DNA of 59,226 bases from Lachnospiraceae bacterium MA2020 (GTDB lineage: Bacteria; Bacillota; Clostridia; Lachnospirales; Lachnospiraceae): positions 1 through 59,226 of the forward strand of contig JQKK01000023.1 in NCBI GenBank assembly GCA_000746015.1, read 5' to 3'. This document shows, one piece after another, positions 24,594 to 33,207 of this stretch. The position numbers and the translations under genes are program-made. Positions within the stretch are counted from its first letter, which is position 1. The number at the start of each line of letters is the position of its first letter. The notes under the pieces are model-generated. The model ran no database searches and was not told the DNA's origin. It saw nothing but the letters and a program-made list of their open reading frames with translations.

Positions 24594-24740
24594 ATGGACA
24601 GTATTGCTGACGCGGCCCTATCGGGCATAGGAATTGTAGTTTTTAATTTTTGCTTGGTTCTTGGTGCCGAGAAAATCCGTTGGATTTATGCAAAGTTCAA
24701 ACAAAATAAGCGAAGAGCAGAAAGAGGAAATTGGAGTTGA
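24594..24740 (+). CDS. Small single-helix membrane protein
   Basis: A 48-aa ORF: short acidic start, one hydrophobic helix (ALSGIGIVVFNFCLVLGAEK) and a strongly basic tail (KFKQNKRRAERGN), the layout of a small inner-membrane regulator or subunit with the basic end in the cytoplasm. TAGGAGG lies 14 bases before the ATG, somewhat far. Its stop falls inside the loop of a terminator hairpin. It follows the DtxR gene and has its own promoter, so a link to metal homeostasis is possible. I find no known family. Confidence 0.6.
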   Translation: MDSIADAALSGIGIVVFNFCLVLGAEKIRWIYAKFKQNKRRAERGNWS

Positions 24741-24758
24741 TCCAATTTCCTCTTTTTT
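24722..24758 (+). terminator. Terminator of the FeoB-associated/DtxR region
   Basis: AAGAGGAAATTGGA, GTTGA, TCCAATTTCCTCTT followed by T6: a 14-bp stem overlapping the end of the small ORF. Confidence 0.92.
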
Positions 24759-24759
24759 G

Positions 24760-24785
24760 ACAGAACCGCTAAGAAGCGGTTCTGT
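24760..24785 (-). terminator. Terminator of pyrG
   Basis: AGAACCGCT and AGCGGTTCT form a 9-bp stem just past the pyrG stop on the minus strand. The T-run is weak but the neighbouring hairpin reinforces it. Confidence 0.6.
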
Positions 24786-24793
24786 TCAGTATA

Positions 24794-26401
24794 TTATTTT
24801 TCCATGTGCTTGATAGAAGCCTCAATGAAACCTCTAAAGAGTGGATGTGGTCTTGTAGGTCTTGACTTGAACTCTGGGTGTGCCTGAGTTGCAATAAACC
24901 AAGGATGATCAGGAAGCTCTATCATCTCAACAATGTGTCCGTCAGGAGACTGTCCTGAGAGCTTCATTCCTGCATTTACAAGATCCTTTCTGTAGTAGTT
25001 ATTTACTTCATATCTATGACGGTGACGCTCATGTATTGTCTCTTCACCATAGAGCTGATAAGCCTTTGAAGTCTTGTCAAGTACACATGGGTATGAGCCA
25101 AGTCTTAATGTTCCGCCGATATCCTCAATACCATCTTTATCAGGCATGATATGAATAAGAGGATGTGATGTCTGTGCATCCTGCTCTGTACTGTTGGCAT
25201 CTCTGTAGCCAAGAACATGCTTTGCATATTCTACTATAGATAACTGCATTCCAAGGCAGATTCCAAAGAATGGAAGGCTGTTTTCTCTTGCATACTGGAT
25301 TGCTGTGAGCATTCCGTCTATTCCGCGGTTTCCAAATCCACCTGGAACAATAAGTCCATCTACATCGCCCAAGAGCTCAGCAACGTTATCAGCTGTGATA
25401 TCTTCTGAAGAGATCCACTTGATATCAGTATCAGCATCATTTGCGATAGCTCCATGACGAAGAGCTTCTACTACGCTTATGTATGCATCGTGTAATGTGA
25501 TGTACTTTCCAACAAGGGCAATACGAACTGTCTTCTTAGGATGAAGAAGCTTATTGACCATGGTAGACCATTCTGTAAGGTCAGGGGTCTTGTTTTCAAG
25601 GTGAAGAGCTTCACATACATCATCTGCAAGATGCTCATTTTCAAGAGCGATAGGAGCAGCATATACTGTTGGAAGATTGAGGTTCTGTATAACGTTCTTT
25701 CTAGGAACATTACAGAAGAGAGCAATCTTATCTCTTACATCTTCATTAAGCTCCTGCTCTGTACGGCAAACTACGATATCAGGCTGGATTCCAAGTCCCA
25801 TAAGGTCACGTACACTTGCCTGGGTTGGCTTGGTCTTAAGCTCCTCAGATGCTGTAAGATAAGGAATAAGTGTTACGTGGATGAGTATGGCATTCTCATG
25901 TCCTACTTCATGCTGGAACTGTCTGATAGACTCTATGAAAGGCTGGCTTTCGATATCTCCGACTGTACCACCTACTTCGATGATAGCTATATGCATATCA
26001 TCAGAAACGTCATTTCTGTAGAAGCGGCTCTTAATTTCGTTTGTGATGTGCGGGATTACCTGTACTGTACCACCGCCGTAATCTCCACGACGCTCCTTTG
26101 AAAGTACAGACCAATATACTTTACCGGTTGTAACATTGGAATTTTTATCAAGACATTCATCTATGAAACGCTCATAGTGTCCAAGATCAAGATCTGTTTC
26201 TGTTCCATCCTCAGTTACGAAAACTTCACCATGCTGAACAGGGTTCATTGTTCCCGGATCGATGTTGATATAAGGATCAAATTTCTGCATAGTTACCTTG
26301 TATCCACGCTCTTTAAGCAATCTTCCTAAAGATGCTGCCGTGATACCTTTTCCAAGACCTGAAACTACGCCACCTGTTACGAATACGTACTTTACTGCCA
26401 T
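24794..26401 (-). CDS. pyrG: CTP synthase
   Basis: A 535-aa enzyme that aminates UTP to CTP with glutamine and ATP, normally essential. The N-terminal synthetase domain has [12 protein letters not shown] and Q-K-F-D-P-Y-I-N. The C-terminal glutamine amidotransferase domain has the oxyanion loop V-P-G-G-F-G-N-R-G, the nucleophile Cys in F-F-G-I-C-L-G-M-Q and the His/Glu pair in THPEF-like AQAHPEF. Full length, no defects. It is transcribed alone from a TTGACT-17-TATAAT promoter through a leader with a terminator-like hairpin. Presence of such a gene supports chromid status. Confidence 0.98.
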   Translation of the reverse strand: MAVKYVFVTGGVVSGLGKGITAASLGRLLKERGYKVTMQKFDPYINIDPGTMNPVQHGEVFVTEDGTETDLDLGHYERFIDECLDKNSNVTTGKVYWSVLSKERRGDYGGGTVQVIPHITNEIKSRFYRNDVSDDMHIAIIEVGGTVGDIESQPFIESIRQFQHEVGHENAILIHVTLIPYLTASEELKTKPTQASVRDLMGLGIQPDIVVCRTEQELNEDVRDKIALFCNVPRKNVIQNLNLPTVYAAPIALENEHLADDVCEALHLENKTPDLTEWSTMVNKLLHPKKTVRIALVGKYITLHDAYISVVEALRHGAIANDADTDIKWISSEDITADNVAELLGDVDGLIVPGGFGNRGIDGMLTAIQYARENSLPFFGICLGMQLSIVEYAKHVLGYRDANSTEQDAQTSHPLIHIMPDKDGIEDIGGTLRLGSYPCVLDKTSKAYQLYGEETIHERHRHRYEVNNYYRKDLVNAGMKLSGQSPDGHIVEMIELPDHPWFIATQAHPEFKSRPTRPHPLFRGFIEASIKHMEK

Positions 26402-26542
26402 GCCGCTTACCTTTCTTTTAAAAACTCAAAAAGCGTCGGTGAATTCAACCTAAAGGTGCTTCACAGGCGCTATTGCCATGCTTTTAATAGTAACAAATTT
26501 TGTTCACGTTACGATTATAGTGAGGATAGTAATATAAGTCAA
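26402..26542 (-). promoter_or_regulatory. pyrG promoter and leader with attenuator-like hairpin
   Basis: On the minus strand TTGACT, 17 bp, TATAAT (plus 26514-26542) starts a leader of about 105 nt. It contains a hairpin (plus 26433-26470; arms GCG..C.GTGAA and TTCAC.G..CGC with inner stem ACCT/AGGT) followed by TTTTTGAGTTTTT, then AAAGG and the ATG. pyrG of Bacillus is attenuated by CTP through reiterative G addition at a GGGC start; such a start is not visible here, so any sensing must differ. Confidence 0.65.
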
Positions 26543-26607
26543 TGACTTGAAGGTATTAAATTTTATAAAATATGAGAAAAATGGAAATATATTGTGCTCG
26601 TTCTTCC

Positions 26608-26687
26608 TTGACAACATCACATCTACAGAATATACTTTCAAAGAAAGGGCAAAGAGGCTTTTTATAGGTCTTTTTATGCCCTTTTTT
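26608..26687 (+). promoter_or_regulatory. dapF operon promoter and leader hairpin
   Basis: TTGACA (26608-26613), 17 bp, TATACT (26631-26636) predicts transcription from about 26643. A terminator-like hairpin starts at once: AAAGGGCA (26644-26651) pairs with TGCCCTTT (26677-26684), followed by a T-run, 43 bp before the dapF ATG. Readthrough would be needed to express the operon, which suggests attenuation. Confidence 0.6.
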
Positions 26688-26729
26688 CTTTTATACGGCA
26701 AATTTTAATGAAAAGGAGTTCTATATATT

Positions 26730-27602
26730 ATGAAATTTACCAAGATGCATGGCTGTGGAAATGATTATGTATATATCAATGGTTTTGCGGAAAATATAGA
26801 CGATCATAAAGAAGCAGCGATTATGCTCAGTAACAGACATTTTGGAGTTGGATCAGACGGACTGATATTCATCAATCCTTCTAATAAGGCTGATTTTGAA
26901 ATGGAAATGTACAACGCAGATGGTTCCAGAGCTGAGATGTGTGGAAATGGAATACGTTGTGTTGGAAAGTATGTTTATGATCACGGTCTTACAGATAAGA
27001 CAGAAATAACAGTAGATACTCTTGCGGGCGTAAAAAAGCTCAATCTGACTGTTACTGATGGAAAAGTTACTGAAGTTACTGTAAATATGGGAGCTCCTAT
27101 TTTGGTTCCTGCAGAAATCCCGGTTTCGGATAATTTTGCGGAAAATGATGAAATGGTTGTCAATAAGCCTCTTATTATAGATGGTAAGGAATATTTGATA
27201 ACATGCGTATCTATGGGAAATCCTCACGCAGTCGTATTTATTGATTATGATGAAAAAGAGCTGCCTATAGAAAAAATAGGACCTCTTTTCGAGAATAATG
27301 AGATTTTTCCAAAGCGTACAAATACAGAGTTTATACGAATAAAGGATAGAAAGCATGTAGACATGCGAGTTTGGGAAAGAGGATCAGGTGAAACTTTCGC
27401 ATGCGGTACAGGTGCATGTGCTTCAGCAGTAGCATGCGTATTAAATGGATACACTGATGACGAGATAGAATTACAGCTTCAGGGCGGAGTTCTGAAGGTA
27501 AAGTGGGACAGAGAGAGCAATCAGGTATTCATGACAGGACCTGCAGTAACTGTTTTTGAAGGTGAAATTACTGATCTTAGAAAGCCACAGCAGGCATTTT
27601 AA
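26730..27602 (+). CDS. dapF: Diaminopimelate epimerase
   Basis: A 290-aa racemase converting LL- to meso-diaminopimelate for lysine and peptidoglycan. The start M-H-G-C-G-N-D-Y and the two catalytic cysteines, in EMCGNGIRC and in FACGTGACA, are intact. AAGGAG lies nine bases before the ATG. It is followed by dapL after 18 bp, so both LL-DAP aminotransferase and epimerase steps are encoded together. Confidence 0.97.
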   Translation: MKFTKMHGCGNDYVYINGFAENIDDHKEAAIMLSNRHFGVGSDGLIFINPSNKADFEMEMYNADGSRAEMCGNGIRCVGKYVYDHGLTDKTEITVDTLAGVKKLNLTVTDGKVTEVTVNMGAPILVPAEIPVSDNFAENDEMVVNKPLIIDGKEYLITCVSMGNPHAVVFIDYDEKELPIEKIGPLFENNEIFPKRTNTEFIRIKDRKHVDMRVWERGSGETFACGTGACASAVACVLNGYTDDEIELQLQGGVLKVKWDRESNQVFMTGPAVTVFEGEITDLRKPQQAF

Positions 27603-27620
27603 TAATCGAACGGAGGAAAT

Positions 27621-28838
27621 ATGTTAAGAGTAAATCCTAATTATCTTAAGTTAAGAGGTTCCTATCTTTTTTCTAATATAGCTAAAAAGGTTAATGAATA
27701 TTCAGCAAATCACCCGGATGCACAGATAATAAGGCTTGGAATAGGTGATGTTACACAGCCGCTTACTCCAACTGTTATAAAGGCCCTTCATGATGCAACT
27801 GATGAGATGGCTGACAAGAATACATTTAGAGGATACGCTCCGGATCTTGGATACGATTTTCTCAGAAATACTATCGTAGAGCATGAATATAAGTCCAGAG
27901 GCTGTGAGATCGCTGCTGATGAGATCTTTATCTCAGATGGTGCTAAAAGTGATTCTGGAAATATCCAGGAGATTTTTTCATCTGAGTGCAAGATCGCTGT
28001 AACAGATCCTGTTTATCCTGTATACGTTGATTCCAATGTAATGGCTGGCAGAGCGGGTGAGTTTGTAGAGCAGAAAGAGCAGTGGAGCAATATCATATAC
28101 ATGCCTTGTACAGAAGAAAACGGATTTACTCCTGCTTTCCCAGAGGAAGTACCGGATATCATATATATCTGTTCTCCAAATAATCCTACAGGTACAGCAT
28201 TAAAGAAAGATGCTTTGCAAAAATGGGTAGATTATGCAAATGAACATAAGGCGGTAATACTTTTTGACGCTGCTTATGAAGCATATATCTCAGAAGATGA
28301 TGTTCCACATTCAATATACGAATGTGAAGGAGCAAGAAGCTGCGCTATCGAAATGAGATCATTTTCAAAAAATGCTGGTTTCACAGGTGTACGACTTGGA
28401 TATACCGTTGTTCCAAAGGATATTAAGGATGTTGATGGAAATCAGGTTCATCCTATGTGGGCAAGAAGGCATGGAACCAAATTTAATGGTGCTCCATATA
28501 TTCAGCAAAGAGCCGGAGAAGCGGTTTATTCTGCTGAAGGACAGAAGGAGATCAGGGGACTTGTCAATTATTATATGGAAAATGCAAAGATCATACGTGA
28601 GGGTCTTAAGGATGCAGGCTATACAGTATATGGAGGCGTAAATGCTCCTTATATATGGCTTAAGACACCAGATAATATGACAAGCTGGCAGTTTTTTGAT
28701 CATCTTTTGGAAACAGTTAATATCGTAGGTACACCGGGATCAGGATTTGGTCCTTCAGGTGAAGGATTTTTCAGACTTACAGCGTTCGGCAGTCACGAAA
28801 ACACAAAGGCGGCTATAGAACGTATAAAACATATTTGA
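27621..28838 (+). CDS. dapL: LL-diaminopimelate aminotransferase
   Basis: A 405-aa PLP fold-type I enzyme making LL-diaminopimelate directly from tetrahydrodipicolinate and glutamate, which bypasses the DapD/DapC/DapE steps. Visible are the N-terminal YLFSNIAKKV, the substrate loop T-F-R-G-Y-A-P-D-L-G-Y, C-S-P-N-N-P-T-G-T-A and the PLP-lysine in R-S-F-S-K-N-A-G-F-T-G. CGGAGG precedes the ATG. It is the second gene of the dapF-dapL-asnB-aminopeptidase operon. Confidence 0.97.
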   Translation: MLRVNPNYLKLRGSYLFSNIAKKVNEYSANHPDAQIIRLGIGDVTQPLTPTVIKALHDATDEMADKNTFRGYAPDLGYDFLRNTIVEHEYKSRGCEIAADEIFISDGAKSDSGNIQEIFSSECKIAVTDPVYPVYVDSNVMAGRAGEFVEQKEQWSNIIYMPCTEENGFTPAFPEEVPDIIYICSPNNPTGTALKKDALQKWVDYANEHKAVILFDAAYEAYISEDDVPHSIYECEGARSCAIEMRSFSKNAGFTGVRLGYTVVPKDIKDVDGNQVHPMWARRHGTKFNGAPYIQQRAGEAVYSAEGQKEIRGLVNYYMENAKIIREGLKDAGYTVYGGVNAPYIWLKTPDNMTSWQFFDHLLETVNIVGTPGSGFGPSGEGFFRLTAFGSHENTKAAIERIKHI

Positions 28839-28859
28839 TATATCAAGGAGAAAGAGAAG

Positions 28860-30446
28860 ATGTGTTCTATTATTGGATTTGAAAAAAGAAGTATTGAAGA
28901 AGATAAAGCTCGTAAATGTCTTGAGATAACAACTTCAAGAGGTCCGGATATGACAAGATTTGAGACAGCAGGTGATGGATGGCTCGGATTTAACCGTCTT
29001 GCTATCATGGGACTGTCTGAAATGGGAATGCAGCCATTCCACCAGGGAAATGACATGGTTGTCTGCAATGGTGAGCTTTACGGATTCAGAAAGCAGAGAA
29101 TGAAGCTTGTAGAAGCAGGATATCGTTTTAAGAGTGATTCTGACTGTGAAGTAATTCTTCCAATGTATCATCAGTATGGTACAGCAATGTTTGGCATGTT
29201 GGATGCTGAATTTGCGATGATCATCTACGATAGCCGTACAAACAGCTTCGTTGCTGCAAGAGATCCAATCGGAATACGTCCACTTTTCTATGGCTATCTT
29301 TCTGATGGTTCGATCGTTTTTGCAAGTGAGGCAAAGAACATTGTCAGCATTTGTGATGATGTAAAGCCTTTCCCACCAGGATGCTTCTGGATCGATGGAA
29401 ATTTCCAGAGATATGCTGATCCTGCTGCAGTAACAAACGTACGCTATGATGATGCTGACAAGGCTGCAGAGCATATCAGAAAGTATCTTGTAAGTGGAAT
29501 CGAAAAGAGACTTGATTCTGACGCACCTTTGGGATTTTTGCTTTCAGGCGGACTTGATTCAAGCCTTGTATGTGCGATCGCAGCACGTCTTATGCCAAGA
29601 AAGAAGATCCGCACATTCGCTATCGGAATGGATATAGATGCAATTGACCTTAAGTATGCAAGAGAGGTTGCTGATTATCTTGGTGCTGAGCATACAGAAG
29701 TGATCATCACAAAGGATGATGTTATCAACGCTCTTGAGCCGGTAATACAGGCACTTGGAACCTATGACATAACAACTATCAGAGCAAGTATCGGAATGTA
29801 CCTCGTTTGTAAGTACATTCATGAAAATACAGATATCCGAGTTCTTTTGACAGGTGAAATATCTGATGAGATGTTTGGCTACAAATATACTGATTTTGCA
29901 CCTAATGCAATGGAATTCCAGAAGGAAGCTGAGAAGAGGATCAGAGAGCTTCATTATTACGATGTACTCAGAGCTGACAGATGCATTTCTGTAAACTCAC
30001 TTGAGGCAAGAGTTCCATTTGGTGATCTTGCATTGGTAGAGTATGTAATGAGCCTTGATCCATCTGTTAAGATGAACGTTTACAACAAGGGTAAGTATCT
30101 TCTCAGACATGCATTTGAGAATAGTGACTGGCTTCCTGAGGATATTCTTCAGAGAGAAAAGGCTGCTTTTTCTGATGCAGTAGGACATTCTATGGTAAAT
30201 GACTTGAAGGATTATGCTGAAAAGTATTATACTGACGAAGAGTTTAAAGAAAAAATAGAAAAGTACACCCATGCAAAGCCTTTTACCAAGGAAAGTCTGT
30301 TATATAGAGAAATCTTTGAAAAATACTACAGTGGACTGTCTGAAATGGTACCAGATTTCTGGATGCCTAATAAGACATGGCCAGGCTGTAATGTGGACGA
30401 TCCTTCCGCAAGAGTGCTTTCAAATTACGGTGCCAGTGGAGTTTAA
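28860..30446 (+). CDS. asnB: Asparagine synthetase (glutamine-hydrolysing)
   Basis: A 528-aa enzyme making asparagine from aspartate, ATP and glutamine. Cys2 is the glutaminase nucleophile (M-C-S-I-I-G-F) with R-G-P-D and C-N-G-E-L-Y in the Ntn domain. The ATP pyrophosphatase loop S-G-G-L-D-S-S and downstream G-E-I-S-D-E-M-F-G and EARVPFGD are present. The length is near that of E. coli AsnB. AAGGAGAAAG precedes the ATG, 21 bp after dapL. Aspartate-family amino acid genes are thus grouped. Confidence 0.96.
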   Translation: MCSIIGFEKRSIEEDKARKCLEITTSRGPDMTRFETAGDGWLGFNRLAIMGLSEMGMQPFHQGNDMVVCNGELYGFRKQRMKLVEAGYRFKSDSDCEVILPMYHQYGTAMFGMLDAEFAMIIYDSRTNSFVAARDPIGIRPLFYGYLSDGSIVFASEAKNIVSICDDVKPFPPGCFWIDGNFQRYADPAAVTNVRYDDADKAAEHIRKYLVSGIEKRLDSDAPLGFLLSGGLDSSLVCAIAARLMPRKKIRTFAIGMDIDAIDLKYAREVADYLGAEHTEVIITKDDVINALEPVIQALGTYDITTIRASIGMYLVCKYIHENTDIRVLLTGEISDEMFGYKYTDFAPNAMEFQKEAEKRIRELHYYDVLRADRCISVNSLEARVPFGDLALVEYVMSLDPSVKMNVYNKGKYLLRHAFENSDWLPEDILQREKAAFSDAVGHSMVNDLKDYAEKYYTDEEFKEKIEKYTHAKPFTKESLLYREIFEKYYSGLSEMVPDFWMPNKTWPGCNVDDPSARVLSNYGASGV

Positions 30447-30448
30447 TT

Positions 30449-31750
30449 ATGAATTCAAGTGTAAACCGCCTGTTTGACTTTTTAAGGCATTGTCCAACAT
30501 GTTACCATGTAATTGACCAGATACGTTCTGAAATGGCTCAGAAAGGCTATAAAGAGCTTTTTGAGGCAGATGAGTGGACATTAGAAAGTGGCGGAAAGTA
30601 TTTTGTTGTAAGAAACGAGTCTTCTGTGATCGCATTCAGAATCCCATCAGGTGCTCCTGACGGATTTATGATCACTGCTTCGCACAGCGATTCTCCATCA
30701 TTTAAAATCAAGGAGAATCCTGAGATAGCAGTAGAGAAGGCTTATGTGAAGCTCAATGTTGAGAAGTATGGTGGAATGTTGATGTTCCCATGGTTTGACA
30801 GACCGCTTTCTGTGGCAGGAAGAGTGATCGTCCGTGATGGCGAGTGCGGATTCAACACAAAACTTATCGATATCGATAAGAATCTGTGTATGATACCAAG
30901 TCTTGCAATCCACATGGATAGAAATGTGAATGATGGAAGAGCTCTTAATCCACAGAATGACATGCTTCCAATAATTGGTGATTTTTCTGCAAAGGATACT
31001 TTTGAGGATATCATAGCTGATGCAGCTGATGTCGATAAAAAGGATATAATCGGAAAAGATCTGTTCCTGTACTGTAAAAATGAGCCTTCTGTATGGGGCG
31101 CTAATGATGAATTTATTTCTGCAGGTCATCTTGATGATCTTGAGTGTGTCTTTGGATGCATGAATGGATTCTTTGATGCAGAAGCATCTGATGCAGTTCC
31201 GGTTTTTGCTGTATTTGACAATGAAGAAGTAGGAAGCAGTACAAAGCAGGGTGCTGATTCAACATTCCTTGGCGACACACTTGAAAGAGTGGCAGAAGGT
31301 GTTGGAAAGTCATATAAGCAGATGATAGCTTCAAGCTTTATGGTTTCTGCAGATAATGCACATGCTGTTCATGCAAATTATACTGATAAGGCAGATCCTG
31401 TAAACAGACCATATATGAACGGTGGTATTGTAATAAAGTACAATGCTAATCAGAAATATACAACCGATGCAGTATCACAGGCTGTATTTACACGTATTTG
31501 TGAAATGGCAGAAGTTCCAGTACAGCACTTTACAAATCGTTCGGATATAGCCGGAGGTTCTACACTTGGAAATATCTCAAATACACATGTATCATTAAAT
31601 ACTGTTGATATCGGACTTGCGCAGCTTGCAATGCATTCTCCTTATGAGACTGCAGGTGCTGCTGACGTAGACTATCTTATAAAGGCAATGAGTAAGTTCT
31701 ATTCTCTGTCATTTGTAAATGATGGCTGCGGAAAGTTCCAACTCAAGTAA
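30449..31750 (+). CDS. apeB: M18 family aminopeptidase
   Basis: A 433-aa zinc aminopeptidase of the M18 (aspartyl aminopeptidase) family. Metal ligands are in [23 protein letters not shown] and at the C-terminal H-V-S-L region. It starts two bases after the asnB stop, so translation is coupled. It releases N-terminal Asp/Glu or neutral residues from peptides and may supply aspartate to AsnB and the DAP pathway. A strong terminator follows. Confidence 0.93.
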   Translation: MNSSVNRLFDFLRHCPTCYHVIDQIRSEMAQKGYKELFEADEWTLESGGKYFVVRNESSVIAFRIPSGAPDGFMITASHSDSPSFKIKENPEIAVEKAYVKLNVEKYGGMLMFPWFDRPLSVAGRVIVRDGECGFNTKLIDIDKNLCMIPSLAIHMDRNVNDGRALNPQNDMLPIIGDFSAKDTFEDIIADAADVDKKDIIGKDLFLYCKNEPSVWGANDEFISAGHLDDLECVFGCMNGFFDAEASDAVPVFAVFDNEEVGSSTKQGADSTFLGDTLERVAEGVGKSYKQMIASSFMVSADNAHAVHANYTDKADPVNRPYMNGGIVIKYNANQKYTTDAVSQAVFTRICEMAEVPVQHFTNRSDIAGGSTLGNISNTHVSLNTVDIGLAQLAMHSPYETAGAADVDYLIKAMSKFYSLSFVNDGCGKFQLK

Positions 31751-31761
31751 TAAAGACACTA

Positions 31762-31797
31762 AAAAGGGGCTAATCCTAAATATGGGATTAGCCCTTT
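31762..31797. terminator. Two-way terminator after the dapF-apeB operon
   Basis: AAGGGGCTAATCC, 7-8-base loop, GGATTAGCCCTTT with an A-run before and short T-run after, between convergent genes. Confidence 0.9.
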
Positions 31798-31809
31798 GAC
31801 ATGTGAAAA

Positions 31810-32679
31810 TTACTTTGCAAGTCGCTTTTTATCGATATATCCTACGGCAGAAAGAGCAGCTATATTGCCTTCACCTGCAGATTTTATATACTGGTATGGA
31901 AGTCCTACTATATCTCCGCAGGCAAAACATCCATTTATGCTTGTAGCCATGTTTCGGTCAACTACTATATGAGCACCTTCGGTTTTGAGTCCCGGAACGA
32001 GCTGTCCGGGAGATATAGCATCTCTAAGAACAAAGATACCATCTGCTTCATAAGTATTTCCTTCAGCATCAACTACGATGTTCTTGTCACCAACATGTTT
32101 TATTTCAGATGGTCTGCTCTGCACGATCTTTATGCTTTCCGGTAAGTGTGTCTCACCTTTATAAACCTGGAAATAAGTAACGCTGTTGGTTACCTCGCTT
32201 AAAAATCTTGCCTCTTCTTCCTCTTTTTGACTGTATCCTATAACGATTACGTCTTTGCCTCTGTAAAGAGGAGCATCGCAGGTAGCACAGTAGCTGACTC
32301 CGCGGCCTACCAGCTCACTTTCACCATTTATAGGCTTTCCTGCCACAACTCCTGTCGCAAGTATGACAGAATCAGCTTCGATCATATCCTGACCTACCTG
32401 AACAGAGAAATAATCTCCCATTGAATATACAGCAGATACTCTATCTTCATGAATAGAAATATTTAAATTCTCCAGATGCTTTTTTAATGCATTTCCAAAA
32501 TCAGCGCCTGCAATTGAAGGAAGTCCAGGATAATTCTCTATAGTATGTCCCTGAGCTATCTTACTACTCAGATCTTTTGATCCGATAAGCATTATCTTTT
32601 TGTTGCGAATGGTTGCCGTAATTGCTGCAGATACACCTGCAGGTCCGGTACCAATTATGATAATATCGTATCTCTCCAT
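31810..32679 (-). CDS. Thioredoxin reductase-like flavoprotein lacking the NAD(P)H motif
   Basis: A 289-aa protein with the FAD-binding I-G-T-G-P-A-G motif (residues 9-15), the redox-active C-A-T-C at 131-134 and the C-terminal C-G-D. In NADPH-dependent TrxB the second nucleotide site reads GGGDSA followed by an H-R-R motif. Here it is I-G-Y-S-Q-K-E-E-E-E-A (147-157) and the HRR arginines are gone. That pattern is known from clostridial ferredoxin-dependent flavin thioredoxin reductases (FFTR), which take electrons from ferredoxin and not from NADPH. I therefore expect ferredoxin or flavodoxin as donor. GGAGGCGTTT precedes the ATG. Confidence 0.85.
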   Translation of the reverse strand: MERYDIIIIGTGPAGVSAAITATIRNKKIMLIGSKDLSSKIAQGHTIENYPGLPSIAGADFGNALKKHLENLNISIHEDRVSAVYSMGDYFSVQVGQDMIEADSVILATGVVAGKPINGESELVGRGVSYCATCDAPLYRGKDVIVIGYSQKEEEEARFLSEVTNSVTYFQVYKGETHLPESIKIVQSRPSEIKHVGDKNIVVDAEGNTYEADGIFVLRDAISPGQLVPGLKTEGAHIVVDRNMATSINGCFACGDIVGLPYQYIKSAGEGNIAALSAVGYIDKKRLAK

Positions 32680-32828
32680 AAACGCCTCCGTTCAAAAATA
32701 TACAAATTGAAAACGATTGGATTGTATCAAATCGAATTTGTTTTGTCAATAATTTTCTGTAATTAAAACTATTATTGTTGTAAAATATACCTATATACAT
32801 GATTGTACATATTAGAGGGGGAATGTCT

Positions 32829-32927
32829 ATGAATAATCGAAATTTTTTCCAAAAATATAAATTTTTAATATTATATTGCGTGGTAGTACTGTTTTACTAT
32901 GTAGTAAAATACATTATTTTAAAATAA
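32829..32927 (+). CDS. Small hydrophobic peptide, 32 aa
   Basis: A 32-codon ORF behind the strong site AGAGGGGG: MNNRNFFQKYKF, then LILYCVVVLFYYVVKYIIL, a single membrane helix with a basic N-terminus. A TG-TAAAATATACC promoter-like stretch lies about 50 bp upstream. It stands between the divergent thioredoxin reductase-like gene and a GTTAG-box promoter that begins five bases after its stop. Too small for family assignment; it may be a small membrane regulator or a type I toxin-like peptide. Confidence 0.5.
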   Translation: MNNRNFFQKYKFLILYCVVVLFYYVVKYIILK

Positions 32928-32931
32928 TATA

Positions 32932-32985
32932 TTGACAAAGTGTGTTAGCAAGTGGTAACATTACAAGCAGTTAGCAACCACTAAC
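32932..32985 (+). promoter_or_regulatory. GTTAG-box promoter of candidate sRNA 1
   Basis: TTGACA (32932-32937), 18 bp, TAACAT (32956-32961). Boxes GTTAGCAAGTGGTAAC (32944-32959) and GTTAGCAACCACTAAC (32970-32985) cover the spacer/-10 and the start site. Confidence 0.78.
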
Positions 32986-33084
32986 TACAGCAAATACGAC
33001 ATTAGCAATGCACATGTATAATGTTCGTGATTCAGATTCCTCTTACCGACTCGTTACTCATTTATGGAGAGTAACGAGTTTTTA
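32968..33084 (+). ncRNA. Candidate iron-regulated small RNA 1
   Basis: The box-controlled promoter is followed after only about 80 bp by an intrinsic terminator (ACTCGTTACTC at 33049-33059, GAGTAACGAGT at 33069-33079, then T5). No ORF with a ribosome binding site fits between. The predicted RNA is about 115 nt. Just before the terminator stem it has an unpaired pyrimidine stretch ATTCCTCTTACC, complementary to AAGAGG/AGGAA-type Shine-Dalgarno sequences, like the C-rich seeds of iron-sparing RNAs (FsrA, IsrR). The alternative is a leader of the ECF gene at 33208 ended by an attenuator. Confidence 0.6.
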
Positions 33085-33207
33085 CTGTTTAAAAATAATC
33101 TGGATATAAAAAATAAATTAAAACTGGCATTTTTAATATATCCAGATAAGTGATATATTGTCTTATCAAGAAAGATAATACTAAAAGCATACGGGAGTGG
33201 AGGAATT

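Noticed and set aside
25541-26101. 186-aa ORF on the plus strand inside pyrG
   Set aside because: No ribosome binding site; it is the antisense shadow of a highly conserved gene.
26853-27356. 167-aa ORF on the minus strand inside dapF
   Set aside because: Antisense to conserved codons, low-complexity product, no binding site.
28935-29474. 179-aa ORF on the minus strand inside asnB
   Set aside because: Antisense shadow without start signals; asnB motifs lie on the plus strand.
32701-32730. AT-rich near-palindrome upstream of the thioredoxin reductase-like gene as a Fur or PerR box
   Set aside because: It does not match the 19-bp Fur or 15-bp PerR consensus well enough.
33085-33207. Known riboswitch class (preQ1, riboflavin or other) before the ECF S component
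   Set aside because: Only a simple hairpin is seen and no conserved aptamer blocks were found.
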